Below the pieces are notes generated by a model. The model had not been told where the DNA came from, made no database searches, and saw only the letters and a program-made list of their open reading frames with translations. The position numbers were made by a program, and so were the translations under genes. A stretch of DNA of 64,000 nt from Arthrobacter methylotrophus (lineage in GTDB: Bacteria; Actinomycetota; Actinomycetes; Actinomycetales; Micrococcaceae), in assembly GCF_039539965.1 (NCBI RefSeq), contig NZ_BAABED010000001.1, positions 2,170,001 through 2,234,000 on the forward strand, given 5' to 3'. Positions 43,117 to 52,451 of this stretch are shown here, in pieces. The number at the start of each line of letters is the position of its first letter. The first letter of the stretch is position 1.

Positions 43117-43160
43117 ACAGGCCCCGTCCTGGTTATGTGGATAACCGGGACGGGGCCTGT
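43117..43160. terminator. Terminator after the DUF349 gene
   Basis: ACAGGCCCCGTCC (43117-43129) pairs perfectly with GGACGGGGCCTGT (43148-43160); inner bases GGTTAT and ATAACC also pair. It lies about 33 bases past the stop of the minus-strand DUF349 gene. Confidence 0.85.
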
Positions 43161-43192
43161 CAGCTCAGTTCGTACTGTCAGCCCACGTAGTA

Positions 43193-44701
43193 CTAGGCGA
43201 GATCGCTGGCCGAGCGCTGAATCTGGTCAAGCCACGCCTCGCGGGCCTCGAGGGCCTCGCGGGCATTCTTGATGCGGCGCTGGTCTCCGGCGTTTTCGGC
43301 CTTCTCCAGATCTTCCTTGAGGCCGACGATGGCAGCCTCAAGCTGTGATAGGGCGCTATTGGTGCGGGCCTTCGTCTCCGGGTTGCTCCGGCGCCACTTG
43401 TCCTCTTCAGCTTCCCGGACGGCGTCCTCGACCTTGCGCAGGCCGGCTTCGATCCTGCCCATGTCGGCACGGGGGACCTTTCCGGCTTCTTCCCAGCGGT
43501 CACGGATGGACTGCAGGGACTTCTTGGCCGCGTTGAGGTCCGCGATCGGCAAGAGGGCTTGGGCCTCCACAATGAGCTCTTCCTTGACGGCGAGATTGGC
43601 CGTGTATTGCTGGTCGATCTCATCGTTGGCAGCCTGGCGGTTGCTGAAGAAGACGTCCTGGGCGGCACGGAAACGGAGCCACAGGGCGTCGTCGTCCTTG
43701 CGGCTGGCGCGGGGCGTGGCCTTCCACTGGTCCATAAGGCGGCGGTACTCGCCCGCCGCGAAGCCCCAGTCAGTGGAACCCGAGAGTGCTTCGGCCTCCT
43801 CGATCAGCTGTTCCTTGGCCACCTTTGCGGCCGAATTGGTGCTGTCCAACTGCGAGAAATAGGCGCGCCGGTGGCGGTCGAAGACCGTACGGGCCGAACG
43901 GAACCGCTTCCACAGCGCGTCCTCGTTGCTGCGTCCAAGCCGGATGCCGTTCTTCTGGGCTGTCTTCCAGCTCTCGAAGAGTTCGTTCATGCGGGCGCTG
44001 GACGTCTTCCACTGCACCTGGGAGGGATCCTGGGAGGCGATGGATTCGGCTTCGGAAACGATCGCCTCGCGGGCGGCCAGCTCCGCGGAACGTGCGGCTT
44101 CGTGCGCAGCTTTCTCGGACTTTTCCAGTTCGGAAATCTGCCCAGTCAAAGCATCCAGGCGGGACTCAGCGGTGCGGATGTCCCCCACCATATTGCGCTC
44201 GGCGAGCTGCTCACGCAGGTGGTCCACTGTCTTCTGCATGTCCGTGGCCGGAGCCTTGGATTCCACACGGTGTTCCATGAGGACGATCTGCGCGACCACG
44301 TCCTCATACTTCCGGGCGAAGTACGCCAATGCCTCGTCGGTGCTTACTCCCGGGTACTGTCCCACCGGCTGTTCTTCGCCGTCGATGGTCAGGAAAACAT
44401 GGCCGTCACCCTCGGCGCGCCCCCACTTGGCGGCCTCCGCGAGCGACACAGCCGTGGGCTGGGCCGCCGGAGCGGCCGGAATCACGCTAGCTGCGGCCTT
44501 CGGACGGGCAGCAAAGGCTGCAGGAGACGGTGTATGCGAGGGGGCCGGACGTGGCGTCGGAGAAGCAGGCGTCGGGGCGGACTCTGCCGCTTCGTCTGCC
44601 GGCGCAGCCGACTCAACGCCGGCGTCGGCGGCTGCCGGTGCCTGGACTTCTTCTTCGTTGGCCACTACTGCAGTTTCGTCGGATTTCTGACTGTCTGTCA
44701 C
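43193..44701 (-). CDS. DUF349-domain protein
   Basis: 502 residues from GTG 44701. The N-terminal ~115 residues are Ala/Pro-rich and probably disordered, and include GEEQPVGQYPGVSTDEALAY. Then come repeated helical DUF349 units with recurring W-K and L-W-x-R-F-R-x-A patterns: VQWKTSSARMNELFESWK, ALWKRFRSARTVFDRHRRAY, RRLMDQWKATPRASRKDDDA and LWLRFRAAQDVFFSNRQAAN. The spacing is about 65-75 residues. Role in cells is unsettled; the family occurs widely in actinobacteria next to the cyclophilin and hisS genes. No membrane segment. Confidence 0.9.
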   Translation of the reverse strand: MTDSQKSDETAVVANEEEVQAPAAADAGVESAAPADEAAESAPTPASPTPRPAPSHTPSPAAFAARPKAAASVIPAAPAAQPTAVSLAEAAKWGRAEGDGHVFLTIDGEEQPVGQYPGVSTDEALAYFARKYEDVVAQIVLMEHRVESKAPATDMQKTVDHLREQLAERNMVGDIRTAESRLDALTGQISELEKSEKAAHEAARSAELAAREAIVSEAESIASQDPSQVQWKTSSARMNELFESWKTAQKNGIRLGRSNEDALWKRFRSARTVFDRHRRAYFSQLDSTNSAAKVAKEQLIEEAEALSGSTDWGFAAGEYRRLMDQWKATPRASRKDDDALWLRFRAAQDVFFSNRQAANDEIDQQYTANLAVKEELIVEAQALLPIADLNAAKKSLQSIRDRWEEAGKVPRADMGRIEAGLRKVEDAVREAEEDKWRRSNPETKARTNSALSQLEAAIVGLKEDLEKAENAGDQRRIKNAREALEAREAWLDQIQRSASDLA

Positions 44702-44766
44702 CGCTAAAAGTCTTTCGCTTGGAGGGATTACTAAGGTAAGGCGCCGCGAACGGTAGTCCGGGCTGG

Positions 44767-45591
44767 TTACTTCAGAGAAAACGAGTCTATCGTGACAGGT
44801 GCCACAGGGGCGCCGTCGGTGGTGCTGCTGCCCGGATTAATACCCGCCTGGGCAATCTTCGTCACGACGTCCATGCCACTCGTCACTTTCCCCACCACCG
44901 TGTACCCACCTGCAGAATCCGGCGGAATGACAGTGTCTTTATAGACAATAAAGAACTGGTGCCCGTTGCCGTACGCATTGTTGCCAGTACGGGCGACGGC
45001 GATGGTTCCGGCCGGGTAAGTGTTATTAGCGGGCGTGTTCTCCAGCGGTCCCCAGTGGAAGTTGGGATCATCGCTCGTGTCCGTGCCCTTGGCCCCGCAC
45101 TGCAGCACCGCAAAGTTGTCGGCGGTGGTGAGTCGAGGGCACTTGAGCCCGCTGTAATAACTCGCGTCAGTGAGGGATTTGAACACCGCTGCGGCTTGGG
45201 GAGCCGTTGTGCCATCCAGTTCGACGCCGACCGCCCCTCCGTTGAGGCTTAGCTGGCCAGTGAACGTCTTACCCGCGGCGGTGTCCGCTTTGGGAATGTC
45301 GGCACTATTCGACCCTGTCGCCGCGGTGGAAGCGGATGGGTTCGCTGAGGGAGCGGCGGACGGCGAACTCAGCCCGGCCTGCGCCGCTGCGAACTGCGAT
45401 TCGCTCGGGTTCGAGTTGAACACCGTGAGTTGAAGCACGACGGCGGCAATCAGGGCGGCAGCGCCCACACCGACGGCGATCACATTGTCCCGACGGCGGC
45501 GCTTGCCCTGTGTACGCCGAAGCTCGCGCTTGGCTTCCATCTGCCTGATGCGCCGTTTGGCTTCACGGTTGTCCCGCGGCCTTGTAGACAA
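44767..45591 (-). CDS. Membrane-anchored cyclophilin-type peptidyl-prolyl isomerase
   Basis: 274 residues from TTG 45591, chosen because AGGAGG lies four bases upstream; the frame is open to another TTG at 45615. A charged cytosolic start rich in Arg/Lys is followed by one membrane helix (VIAVGVGAAALIAAVVLQLT), a Ser/Ala/Pro linker, and a cyclophilin domain with FKSLTDASYYSGLKCPRL, AGTIAVARTGNNAYGNGHQF FIVY in pieces, and GGYTVVGKVTSGMDVV. The domain should face outside and help fold secreted proteins. Divergent from hisS. Confidence 0.9.
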   Translation of the reverse strand: MSTRPRDNREAKRRIRQMEAKRELRRTQGKRRRRDNVIAVGVGAAALIAAVVLQLTVFNSNPSESQFAAAQAGLSSPSAAPSANPSASTAATGSNSADIPKADTAAGKTFTGQLSLNGGAVGVELDGTTAPQAAAVFKSLTDASYYSGLKCPRLTTADNFAVLQCGAKGTDTSDDPNFHWGPLENTPANNTYPAGTIAVARTGNNAYGNGHQFFIVYKDTVIPPDSAGGYTVVGKVTSGMDVVTKIAQAGINPGSSTTDGAPVAPVTIDSFSLK

Positions 45592-45672
45592 GAGTCCTCC
45601 TGGTTGTATGGACAAGCTTCCATCACAGGCAACCCGAATCGGGTACCCGCATTAGATGTGCAGGCGCCGAAA

Positions 45673-45703
45673 GCATAAACTGGCTGCCGCACATAGTTTA
45701 TGC
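45673..45703. promoter_or_regulatory. Inverted repeat upstream of hisS
   Basis: GCATAAACT (45673-45681), 13 bases, AGTTTATGC (45695-45703). A/T-rich arms stand out in this sequence. It lies between the divergent cyclophilin and hisS genes, about 100 bases before hisS. It may be a repressor operator or overlap promoter elements. Confidence 0.4.
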
Positions 45704-45799
45704 ATGACTGGCTGGGCGCCCGCCTAACCTGAGCCGAATCGGCCCGTGGTTCGTGGCGCAAGGTCCGGCCCGCGCAATCATTGAGGAGAAATTTCCACC

Positions 45800-47152
45800 A
45801 TGGCCCGTACCGCCTCCCTGTCCGGATTCCCCGAGTGGCTTCCCCAGGAGCGGTTGGTGGAACTGCATGTCCTGGACACTTTGCGCAAGACGTTCGAACT
45901 CCATGGCTTCTCTTCGATCGAAACCCGCGCTGTGGAAACAGTCGGCCAACTCCTGCGCAAAGGCGAGATCGACAAAGAGGTATACGGCCTGAGCCGCCTG
46001 CAGGAAGACGAAGATACCAGCGAGGGCGGGAAGTCGGACAAGGCAGATCCCAACGCCCTGGCCCTCCACTTCGACCTCACAGTGCCGTTTGCCCGATACG
46101 TCGTGGAGAACGCCGGTTACCTCGCCTTCCCGTTCCGCCGCTACCAGATCCAGAAGGTGTGGCGGGGGGAGCGTCCCCAGGAAGGCCGCGCCCGGGAGTT
46201 CACGCAAGCGGACATCGACGTCGTGGGCGACGGCGAGCTGCCCTTCCGCTACGACGTCGAGATCGCCCTCGTCATCGCCGAAGCGCTCAGCGCACTTCCC
46301 ATTCCGGATTTCCGCCTGCGCATCAACAACCGCAAGTTGGCCGAGGGCTTCTACCGCGGTATCGGCCTGACGGACACGGCCGGCGTGCTTCGCAGCATCG
46401 ACAAACTCGAGAAGATCGGTGAAGCGAAAGTCGCCGAATTGCTCAAGAGCGAGCTTGGCGCCACGGACGAGCAGGCAGCACTTGCCTTGAAGCTCGCAAG
46501 CATCCGCACCGAGGACACGTCCTTCGTGGCGCAGGTCCGGGCCCTTGGCGTCACGGACGAGCTTCTGGAAGAGGGCCTCAGCGAACTGGAACAAGTCATC
46601 GAGGCCGCCGTGCAGCGCGCCCCCGGCAAGGTTGTGGCGGACCTGAGCATCGCCCGCGGCCTTGACTACTACACCGGTACCGTCGTCGAAACCGTCCTGG
46701 TGGGACATGAGCAGCTCGGTTCCATTTGCTCCGGCGGCCGCTACGACGCCCTTGCCAGCAAGGGCAACCGCAAGTTCCCCGGCGTCGGCCTGTCGATCGG
46801 CGTGACCCGCCTTGTCTCGCGCATCCTGAGCCAGGAATTCGCGACGGCGTCGCGCTCGGTGCCCACCGCAGTGCTCGTGGCGCTGAACAACGATGACAGT
46901 TGGTCTGCTGCCCAGGATGTCGCGGCCCAGCTGCGCGGGCGGGGGATCGCAACCGAGGTTGCGGCCAAGGCCGAGAAGTTCGGCAAGCAGATCAAATTCG
47001 CCGATCGCCGCGGCATTCCTTTCGTCTGGTTCACGGACGACGACGGCAAGCACCAGGTGAAGGACATCCGCACCGGGGAGCAAGTCGACGCGGATCCGGC
47101 CAGCTGGGAGCCGTCCCCCGAGGACCTACACGTCCGCGTCACCACGCGCTAG
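45800..47152 (+). CDS. hisS: Histidine--tRNA ligase
   Basis: 450 residues with a GAGGAG site. Class II synthetase of the actinobacterial long type: FPEWLPQERLVELHVLDTLR, LHFDLTVPFARYVVENA, FRRYQIQKVWRGERPQEGR, EFTQADIDVVG, the histidine-specific IARGLDYYTGTVVETV, GGRYDALASKG and GVGLSIGVTRL. C-terminal anticodon-binding domain from about 355. Charges tRNA-His. Confidence 0.96.
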   Translation: MARTASLSGFPEWLPQERLVELHVLDTLRKTFELHGFSSIETRAVETVGQLLRKGEIDKEVYGLSRLQEDEDTSEGGKSDKADPNALALHFDLTVPFARYVVENAGYLAFPFRRYQIQKVWRGERPQEGRAREFTQADIDVVGDGELPFRYDVEIALVIAEALSALPIPDFRLRINNRKLAEGFYRGIGLTDTAGVLRSIDKLEKIGEAKVAELLKSELGATDEQAALALKLASIRTEDTSFVAQVRALGVTDELLEEGLSELEQVIEAAVQRAPGKVVADLSIARGLDYYTGTVVETVLVGHEQLGSICSGGRYDALASKGNRKFPGVGLSIGVTRLVSRILSQEFATASRSVPTAVLVALNNDDSWSAAQDVAAQLRGRGIATEVAAKAEKFGKQIKFADRRGIPFVWFTDDDGKHQVKDIRTGEQVDADPASWEPSPEDLHVRVTTR

Positions 47153-47300
47153 GGACGAACCGGCGCCTCAAAGGCAAAACGCCGTGGGCCTCAGCCGGGA
47201 ACGGGCCGCGCCCGGTGGGGCGGCGCTTCATCCATGCGGGTAAACTCGAACGGGATCGTTTTTATCATGATCCGCTGAAAATCATGTTGAAAGGAATGCT

Positions 47301-49094
47301 GTGCTGCGCACACATGACCTCGGATCCTTGCGTTCCGAGCACATTGGACAGACCGTCACCCTGGCAGGCTGGGTCGCCCGCCGTCGAGATCACGGTGGCG
47401 TGGCCTTCGTCGATCTGCGTGACGCGTCCGGTGTCGCCCAGGTGGTTGTCCGCGAGGAAGAGGTCTTCCACGGCCTGCGCAATGAATACGTGCTGCAGAT
47501 CGTGGGCACCGTGAGCAAGCGTCCCGAGGGCAATGAAAACCCGCACCTCGCCACCGGAGAGATCGAGGTCATCGCCGAGAAGGTAGTGATCCTCAACACC
47601 TCGGATCCCCTTCCGTTCCAGATCGACGAGCACGTTGAGGTCGGCGAGGAAGCCCGCCTCAAGCACCGCTACCTTGACCTGCGTCGCCCGGGCCCCGCGC
47701 GGAACCTGCGCCTGCGCTCCGAAGCTAACCGCGTGGCCCGCGAACTGCTTCACCAGCAGGGTTACGTGGAGATCGAAACCCCCACGCTGACGCGCTCGAC
47801 GCCGGAAGGCGCCCGCGACTTCGTTGTTCCGGCGCGTTTGGCGCCGGGTTCCTGGTACGCGCTTCCGCAGTCGCCGCAGCTTTTCAAGCAGCTGCTGCAA
47901 GTGGGCGGTTTCGAAAAGTACTACCAGATTGCCCGTTGCTACCGCGACGAAGACTTCCGTGCGGACCGCCAGCCGGAATTCACCCAGCTCGACATCGAGG
48001 CCAGCTTCGTTGACCAGGACGACGTCATTGAGCTCGGCGAAAGCATCGTCAAGGCACTGTGGCAGCTGATCGACGTCGAGATCCCGACGCCGATCCGCCG
48101 CATGACGTACCACGAGGCCATGGCCAAGTACGGATCCGACAAGCCGGATCTGCGCTTCGGCTTGGAGCTCACCGAATTGACTGAGTTCTTCAAGGACACC
48201 AACTTTGGTGTCTTCAAGGCACCCTATGTTGGAGCTGTCGTCATGCCTGGTGGAGCGTCGCAGGCCCGCCGCGCGTTGGACGCCTGGCAGGAATGGGCCA
48301 AGCAGCGTGGCGCCAAGGGACTTGCTTACGTGTTGTTCAAGGAAGACGGTGAGCTCACCGGTCCTGTTGCCAAGAACCTCACGGACGCCGAGCGGGCCGG
48401 TTTGGCCGACGCCGTGGGCGCAAAGCCCGGCGACTGCATCTTCTTTGCCGCTGGTGAGAAATCCCCGTCCCGCGCTCTGCTGGGCGCTGCCCGCGTCGAG
48501 ATCGGCCACCGCACCGGCCTGATCGATCCCAAGGACTGGGCTTTCGTCTGGATCGTGGACGCTCCGATGTTCGAACCCGCAGCCGCAGCCGTTGCCTCCG
48601 GCGACGTCGCAGTGGGCGGCGGCCAGTGGACGGCACTGCACCACGCATTTACTTCTCCGAAGCCCGAGTTCCTGGACTCCTTTGACAAGGACCCGGAATC
48701 GGCCCTGTCCTACGCCTACGACATCGTGTGCAACGGCAACGAGATCGGCGGCGGATCCATCCGTATTCACGAGGCCGATGTCCAGGAGCGTGTTTTTGAG
48801 CTCATGGGTCTGGACAAGGAAGACGCCCAGACCAAGTTCGGCTTCCTGCTCGAGGGATTCAAGTACGGCGCACCTCCCCACGGCGGCATGGCCTTCGGTT
48901 GGGACCGCGTGGTGGCCCTGCTCGCCGGCGTCGATTCGATCCGCGACGTCATCGCTTTCCCCAAGTCCGGCGGCGGCTACGACCCCCTGACCGCTGCTCC
49001 TGCCCCCATCACGGCGCAGCAGCGCAAGGAAGCCGGAGTTGACTTCAAGCCTGAAGCCAAGGCTCCCGCAGCACCGGCAGCCAAGCCGGAGTAG
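47301..49094 (+). CDS. aspS: Aspartate--tRNA(Asp/Asn) ligase
   Basis: 597 residues from GTG 47301. N-terminal OB anticodon-binding domain ([20 protein letters not shown]), class II motifs in FLPTRP-like [35 protein letters not shown] and motif 3 [15 protein letters not shown], with a GAD insertion domain (~290-410). The extra Ala/Pro-rich C-terminal tail is typical of actinobacteria. Whether it also charges tRNA-Asn (non-discriminating form) cannot be told by eye. Confidence 0.96.
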   Translation: MLRTHDLGSLRSEHIGQTVTLAGWVARRRDHGGVAFVDLRDASGVAQVVVREEEVFHGLRNEYVLQIVGTVSKRPEGNENPHLATGEIEVIAEKVVILNTSDPLPFQIDEHVEVGEEARLKHRYLDLRRPGPARNLRLRSEANRVARELLHQQGYVEIETPTLTRSTPEGARDFVVPARLAPGSWYALPQSPQLFKQLLQVGGFEKYYQIARCYRDEDFRADRQPEFTQLDIEASFVDQDDVIELGESIVKALWQLIDVEIPTPIRRMTYHEAMAKYGSDKPDLRFGLELTELTEFFKDTNFGVFKAPYVGAVVMPGGASQARRALDAWQEWAKQRGAKGLAYVLFKEDGELTGPVAKNLTDAERAGLADAVGAKPGDCIFFAAGEKSPSRALLGAARVEIGHRTGLIDPKDWAFVWIVDAPMFEPAAAAVASGDVAVGGGQWTALHHAFTSPKPEFLDSFDKDPESALSYAYDIVCNGNEIGGGSIRIHEADVQERVFELMGLDKEDAQTKFGFLLEGFKYGAPPHGGMAFGWDRVVALLAGVDSIRDVIAFPKSGGGYDPLTAAPAPITAQQRKEAGVDFKPEAKAPAAPAAKPE

Positions 49095-49114
49095 CTGGAA
49101 ACCTTGGAAGTAAC

Positions 49115-49147
49115 CCGAAGGCCCTCGCACATTGCGGGGGCCTTCGG
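49115..49147 (+). terminator. Terminator after aspS
   Basis: CCGAAGGCCC (49115-49124) and GGGCCTTCGG (49138-49147) pair perfectly. The stem continues inward with CGCA/TGCG around a 3-base loop, 20 bases after the aspS stop. Confidence 0.85.
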
Positions 49148-49182
49148 CATAGCATGACGGCGATTGACGTTGAGGAGGACTC

Positions 49183-49965
49183 GTGGCGCAGGAAATGGGC
49201 TTTGCATTGCTTGAGGAGCTGATGGACCGTGCGTGGCCGGCCCCGGATCGTGAGGACGCCGGTGGATGGGTCCTGCGGGCCGCGGGAGGTGTCACACAGC
49301 GGGCAAACTCGGTCTGGCCGAGGGAACAGGCCCATGACCACGAGTCGGCAGTACGCATCGCCACGCAGTGGTATCGCTCCCGGCGCCTGCCACTGATCTT
49401 CCAGGTTTTCGACGACGAACGAAGCGTGGGCCTCAACGCGGTGCTGGATGCGCAGCGATTCACCCGGCAGTCCGAGACCCTCATTATGATTCGCGCGGCC
49501 AGGGCCCTTCCCGTTGCCCCGCCGGCTGGCTGGGTGAACGACGTCGAGCTCTCCGACGAGCCTTCCGAAGAGTGGCTCCGGCTGTGGTGGTCCGTCGACG
49601 GGCGCGGCGGGGACGCCGAGCTGGAGATTGCCCGGAAGATCTTGGCGCCGTGTCCCTCGATCTACGCCCTCGTAAGGGACGACGACGGCGCTTCGGCCGC
49701 CGTCGGGCGCCTCGCCCTGGTGGACGGCGGCGGAGGCATCTACTGCATGGCAACCGAGGCCGGACGCCGTCGGCAAGGCTTCGGGCGGCGGGTGCTGGGT
49801 GCACTTCTGGAAGCGGGCGGCCACCGAGGCGTATCCGAGTTCTGGCTACTGGTGATGGCCTCGAATACCGGCGCCCAGGCTCTGTACGAGGGCGCCGGGT
49901 TCGCAGAGCGAGGCAGGTACCTCTACCGGCAGGCACGGCCCCGGCGGGCGTTGTCAGGCTGCTAG
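49183..49965 (+). CDS. GNAT-family N-acetyltransferase
   Basis: 260 residues from GTG 49183 with a GAGGAG site. The N-terminal ~130 residues (LMDRAWPAPDREDAGGWVLR, RANSVWPREQ) form a second, degenerate GNAT-like half. The C-terminal GNAT core has GGIYCMATEAGRRRQGFGRR (acetyl-CoA loop R-R-x-G-x-G) and VMASNTGAQALYEGAGFAER. Substrate unknown. It follows aspS after a terminator and is convergent with the HNH gene. Confidence 0.88.
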   Translation: MAQEMGFALLEELMDRAWPAPDREDAGGWVLRAAGGVTQRANSVWPREQAHDHESAVRIATQWYRSRRLPLIFQVFDDERSVGLNAVLDAQRFTRQSETLIMIRAARALPVAPPAGWVNDVELSDEPSEEWLRLWWSVDGRGGDAELEIARKILAPCPSIYALVRDDDGASAAVGRLALVDGGGGIYCMATEAGRRRQGFGRRVLGALLEAGGHRGVSEFWLLVMASNTGAQALYEGAGFAERGRYLYRQARPRRALSGC

Positions 49966-50042
49966 GAAACGTGGTCGCGCTGCGCCGTTTACGAGGGCGT
50001 TCAGAGCCGGAGCCGTTGTCCCCTGTATGAAGTTTTCGCCGA

Positions 50043-51662
50043 TCAGGCGCCTTCGAACGCGCTGGATTCCGGGAAGGGGTCGTTCATGTCGTCCATGTCG
50101 GCGTCTGGCCATGGGTGTGCGGCCGTGAAGGAGTGCCAGTCCGGGAATGGATCCGGGGGCATTTCCGGTCCGGGGTATGCGGGCAGCTCCTCGTCGGGGC
50201 TTGGATCTGGGCCTGGCTGTGTTTCGGTGATCGGGATGTGGTGTGGCCAGTGGGGTGGTTCCCAGTCTTGGTGTTCGCTGGGGTAGTGGCGTTGTGAGGG
50301 TGATGTCCATCCCGGTGGACTATTTTTGCTGGCTGTGGTGGGGGTCCAGCCGGTCCGGTGTTTGAGGCGGTGGTGTTTGGGGCAGGGCTGGGCCAGGTTG
50401 GAGATGCCGGTGGTGCCTCCGTGGGCCCAGGCCAGGAGGTGGTCTGCTTCGTTGTCCAGGGAGTGGTTGTTGCAGCCGGGGAAGGGGCATTTGCCGTCGC
50501 GGAGCCGGAGCCATTGGCGTTGGGCTTTGGTGACGCGGTAGCTGGTGCGTCCGATTTCCAGCGGGGCACCGTCGCGGGGGTCGGTCAGGACGCGGTGGAA
50601 GGAGTCTGCGCCGTCGGTGATCAGGCGCCGCGCCATGGACGGCGGGATCGGCCCGTACCCGTCCAGCATGGCCGGTTCGTCCGTGGCGCCCAGCAGTGAC
50701 AGGACGGGGACGGTGATCAGGACCTGTGCTTTGGGGGAGGGGACGCGCCCGGCCTGTCCTGGTTCCGCCCCGCTGACTTCCGTGCCGCCGTCGGGCATTT
50801 CATCGTTGGTGTTGTTGGTGCCGTTGGTGAGGAGCCAGGTGGCGGTGATGTCGGCGCGGAGCTGGGCGAGGGTCCGGGGTTCGTGGGGGCTTTGGAGGGC
50901 GCGGGCCGCGGTGGTGGTGCGGTTCCAGATCGCCGCGGCGGTGGCTGCGGGGAGGTGGGCTGAGAGCCATGCCATGCCGTCCTTGTCCGGGGTGTATTCG
51001 ACGCGCCGGTCCTGGGCTCGTTTGGCGTGGCGTTTTTCGATGCTGATCGGGTGGTGGCGTTCGCGCCAGGTGAGGGCTTTGGCGCGGAACCGGGAGGGGA
51101 CGAGGTCTCCGGCGGGGCAGCCGCGGGCGGGGGTGGGCGTGTCGGGGTCCAGGAAGTGTGTTTCGAGGGCGGCGGGGTCCAGGGTGTCGGTTTCGTCGAT
51201 GATGATGCGGGCGTGCTGCCAGGAGATCGTCCCGGATCCAAGGGCGGTCAGGGTCCGTGGCAGGGCCGTGGTCAATGCGTGGCTTTCGGAGAGGAGGGCT
51301 GCGGCGGTTCGTTCGCTGACGGTCAGGGCGCAGGCGAGCTCGGCGATCAGGGCGAGTTCGTGGGCGGTGCGTTCCTGCGGGGAGGGGGCCGGTGATGCCA
51401 GGGCCCTGGCTGCCTGGACGTAGTTGGCGGCGAGCTTGGCTTTCAGGGCGGCGGTCCGGGCTTCCAGGCGGGCGACCTCGGCGAGGCCGTCCAGGCAATC
51501 ATCCGCCAGGCTGCGCAGGGGATCGGGGCGGTCCGTACCGGCTTCGGCCAGGGCAGCAAGCACGGCAACGGACGCGGCAACGGCCTCCACGGCCGCGCTG
51601 CTGTCAGCACTGTTGTCCGCGCTGCTGTCCACACTCAAAGCTGTCCCTCCATCCATACCCAC
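50043..51662 (-). CDS. DUF222/HNH endonuclease-domain protein (13E12-type)
   Basis: 539 residues. The Ala-rich N-terminal half is a DUF222 domain (LDGLAEVARLEARTAALKAK, ELALIAELACALTVSERTAA, HARIIIDETDTLDP). The C-terminal HNH module reads RDGKCPFPGCNNHSLDNEAD, HLLAWAHGGTTGISNLAQP and CPKHHRLKHRTGW, with Cys and His zinc ligands and the HNH catalytic His. These proteins occur in many copies in Arthrobacter and mycobacteria (REP13E12-type). Their role is unknown; mobile-element or self-splicing links have been suggested. Frame intact. Confidence 0.9.
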   Translation of the reverse strand: MGMDGGTALSVDSSADNSADSSAAVEAVAASVAVLAALAEAGTDRPDPLRSLADDCLDGLAEVARLEARTAALKAKLAANYVQAARALASPAPSPQERTAHELALIAELACALTVSERTAAALLSESHALTTALPRTLTALGSGTISWQHARIIIDETDTLDPAALETHFLDPDTPTPARGCPAGDLVPSRFRAKALTWRERHHPISIEKRHAKRAQDRRVEYTPDKDGMAWLSAHLPAATAAAIWNRTTTAARALQSPHEPRTLAQLRADITATWLLTNGTNNTNDEMPDGGTEVSGAEPGQAGRVPSPKAQVLITVPVLSLLGATDEPAMLDGYGPIPPSMARRLITDGADSFHRVLTDPRDGAPLEIGRTSYRVTKAQRQWLRLRDGKCPFPGCNNHSLDNEADHLLAWAHGGTTGISNLAQPCPKHHRLKHRTGWTPTTASKNSPPGWTSPSQRHYPSEHQDWEPPHWPHHIPITETQPGPDPSPDEELPAYPGPEMPPDPFPDWHSFTAAHPWPDADMDDMNDPFPESSAFEGA

Positions 51663-51732
51663 AGCATCGCAGGAGGCGCCGACAATTTAGCGCGGTCGCG
51701 AGGAAGATGCCGCGGTGTTGCGCTGCGGTTCG

Positions 51733-52410
51733 CTACAGCGGGTCCGTGACCTGTATCTGCACGGCGCATGCATCTGCCGCAGCCCTGCGGAGCACGGTGG
51801 CGTTGGGATCGGCAACCGCCAGGAACGCGAGCCTTTTCCGCGAGGCGTATTCCCTCAACGCCGCTTCCTCCACGACCGCCACGGACAGCGCTGCGTCACC
51901 GCCCAGGACCAAGTATTCAATGCTGTGCCCAGCGAACACACCAGCGGCATATCCGGCCACAGCTTCCGTCAGCGCGTTGGCCTGGTTCTCGCGCCGCCGG
52001 GCAAACCGCTGCTGCGAGGATCCCCCCGCTGCGGACCGCGACTGAACGTAACGGGAACCCGATTTGGACGCAGACACTCTCCCGCCGCTCACGACCCCTA
52101 CGGCATAGCCGCCCCGGCGAACCAGAATGATGCCGAGCCGCCTTTCCTGTGAAGCAAGCGACGCCAAACGCTCAACCGTGGTGGATCCCTTGCCGGGCCT
52201 TCCATCGACGGGCCAGGGGGCTGTCAGTAGCGCCGTGGCGCCATCAGCCGCCCGCAGGAGGGTACCGCCGTCGTTGGGCTCTTCCTCAACAGCGCCATGG
52301 CTCGCGGCGAAGCGTTCCACCCAGCCGGTGAGGCGCGGGGCAGGGATGAACGCGGTGCGGGACGCCGCCGATGGTTGCTTTCCGCTGGGACCAGATGGCC
52401 GGATCTGCAC
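51733..52410 (-). CDS. Actinobacterial VLRF1-type (Vms1-like) peptidyl-tRNA hydrolase
   Basis: 225 residues from GTG 52410. An eRF1/Vms1-like domain with RLTGWVERFAASHGAVEEEP, LGIILVRRGGYAVGVVSGGR and the release loop GGSSQQRFARRRENQA (129-144; the G-x-x-Q element), then EAVAGYAAGVFAGHSIEYLV and VADPNATVLRRAA. This is the pattern of the acVLRF1 family, proposed to free nascent peptides from tRNA on stalled large ribosomal subunits. Biochemical activity here is inferred. Divergent from rarA with only 41 bases between. Confidence 0.8.
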   Translation of the reverse strand: MQIRPSGPSGKQPSAASRTAFIPAPRLTGWVERFAASHGAVEEEPNDGGTLLRAADGATALLTAPWPVDGRPGKGSTTVERLASLASQERRLGIILVRRGGYAVGVVSGGRVSASKSGSRYVQSRSAAGGSSQQRFARRRENQANALTEAVAGYAAGVFAGHSIEYLVLGGDAALSVAVVEEAALREYASRKRLAFLAVADPNATVLRRAAADACAVQIQVTDPL

Positions 52411-52451
52411 GTCGATGTCTCCTTAACTGGAATCATGAGTAGCCTATCCAT

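Noticed and set aside
43559-44707. Plus-strand frame of about 382 codons opposite the DUF349 gene
   Set aside because: The minus-strand product shows repeated DUF349 helices; the plus product lacks any pattern.
47265-49484. Minus-strand frame of about 739 codons opposite aspS
   Set aside because: aspS is complete and unmistakable; the antisense frame results from codon bias.
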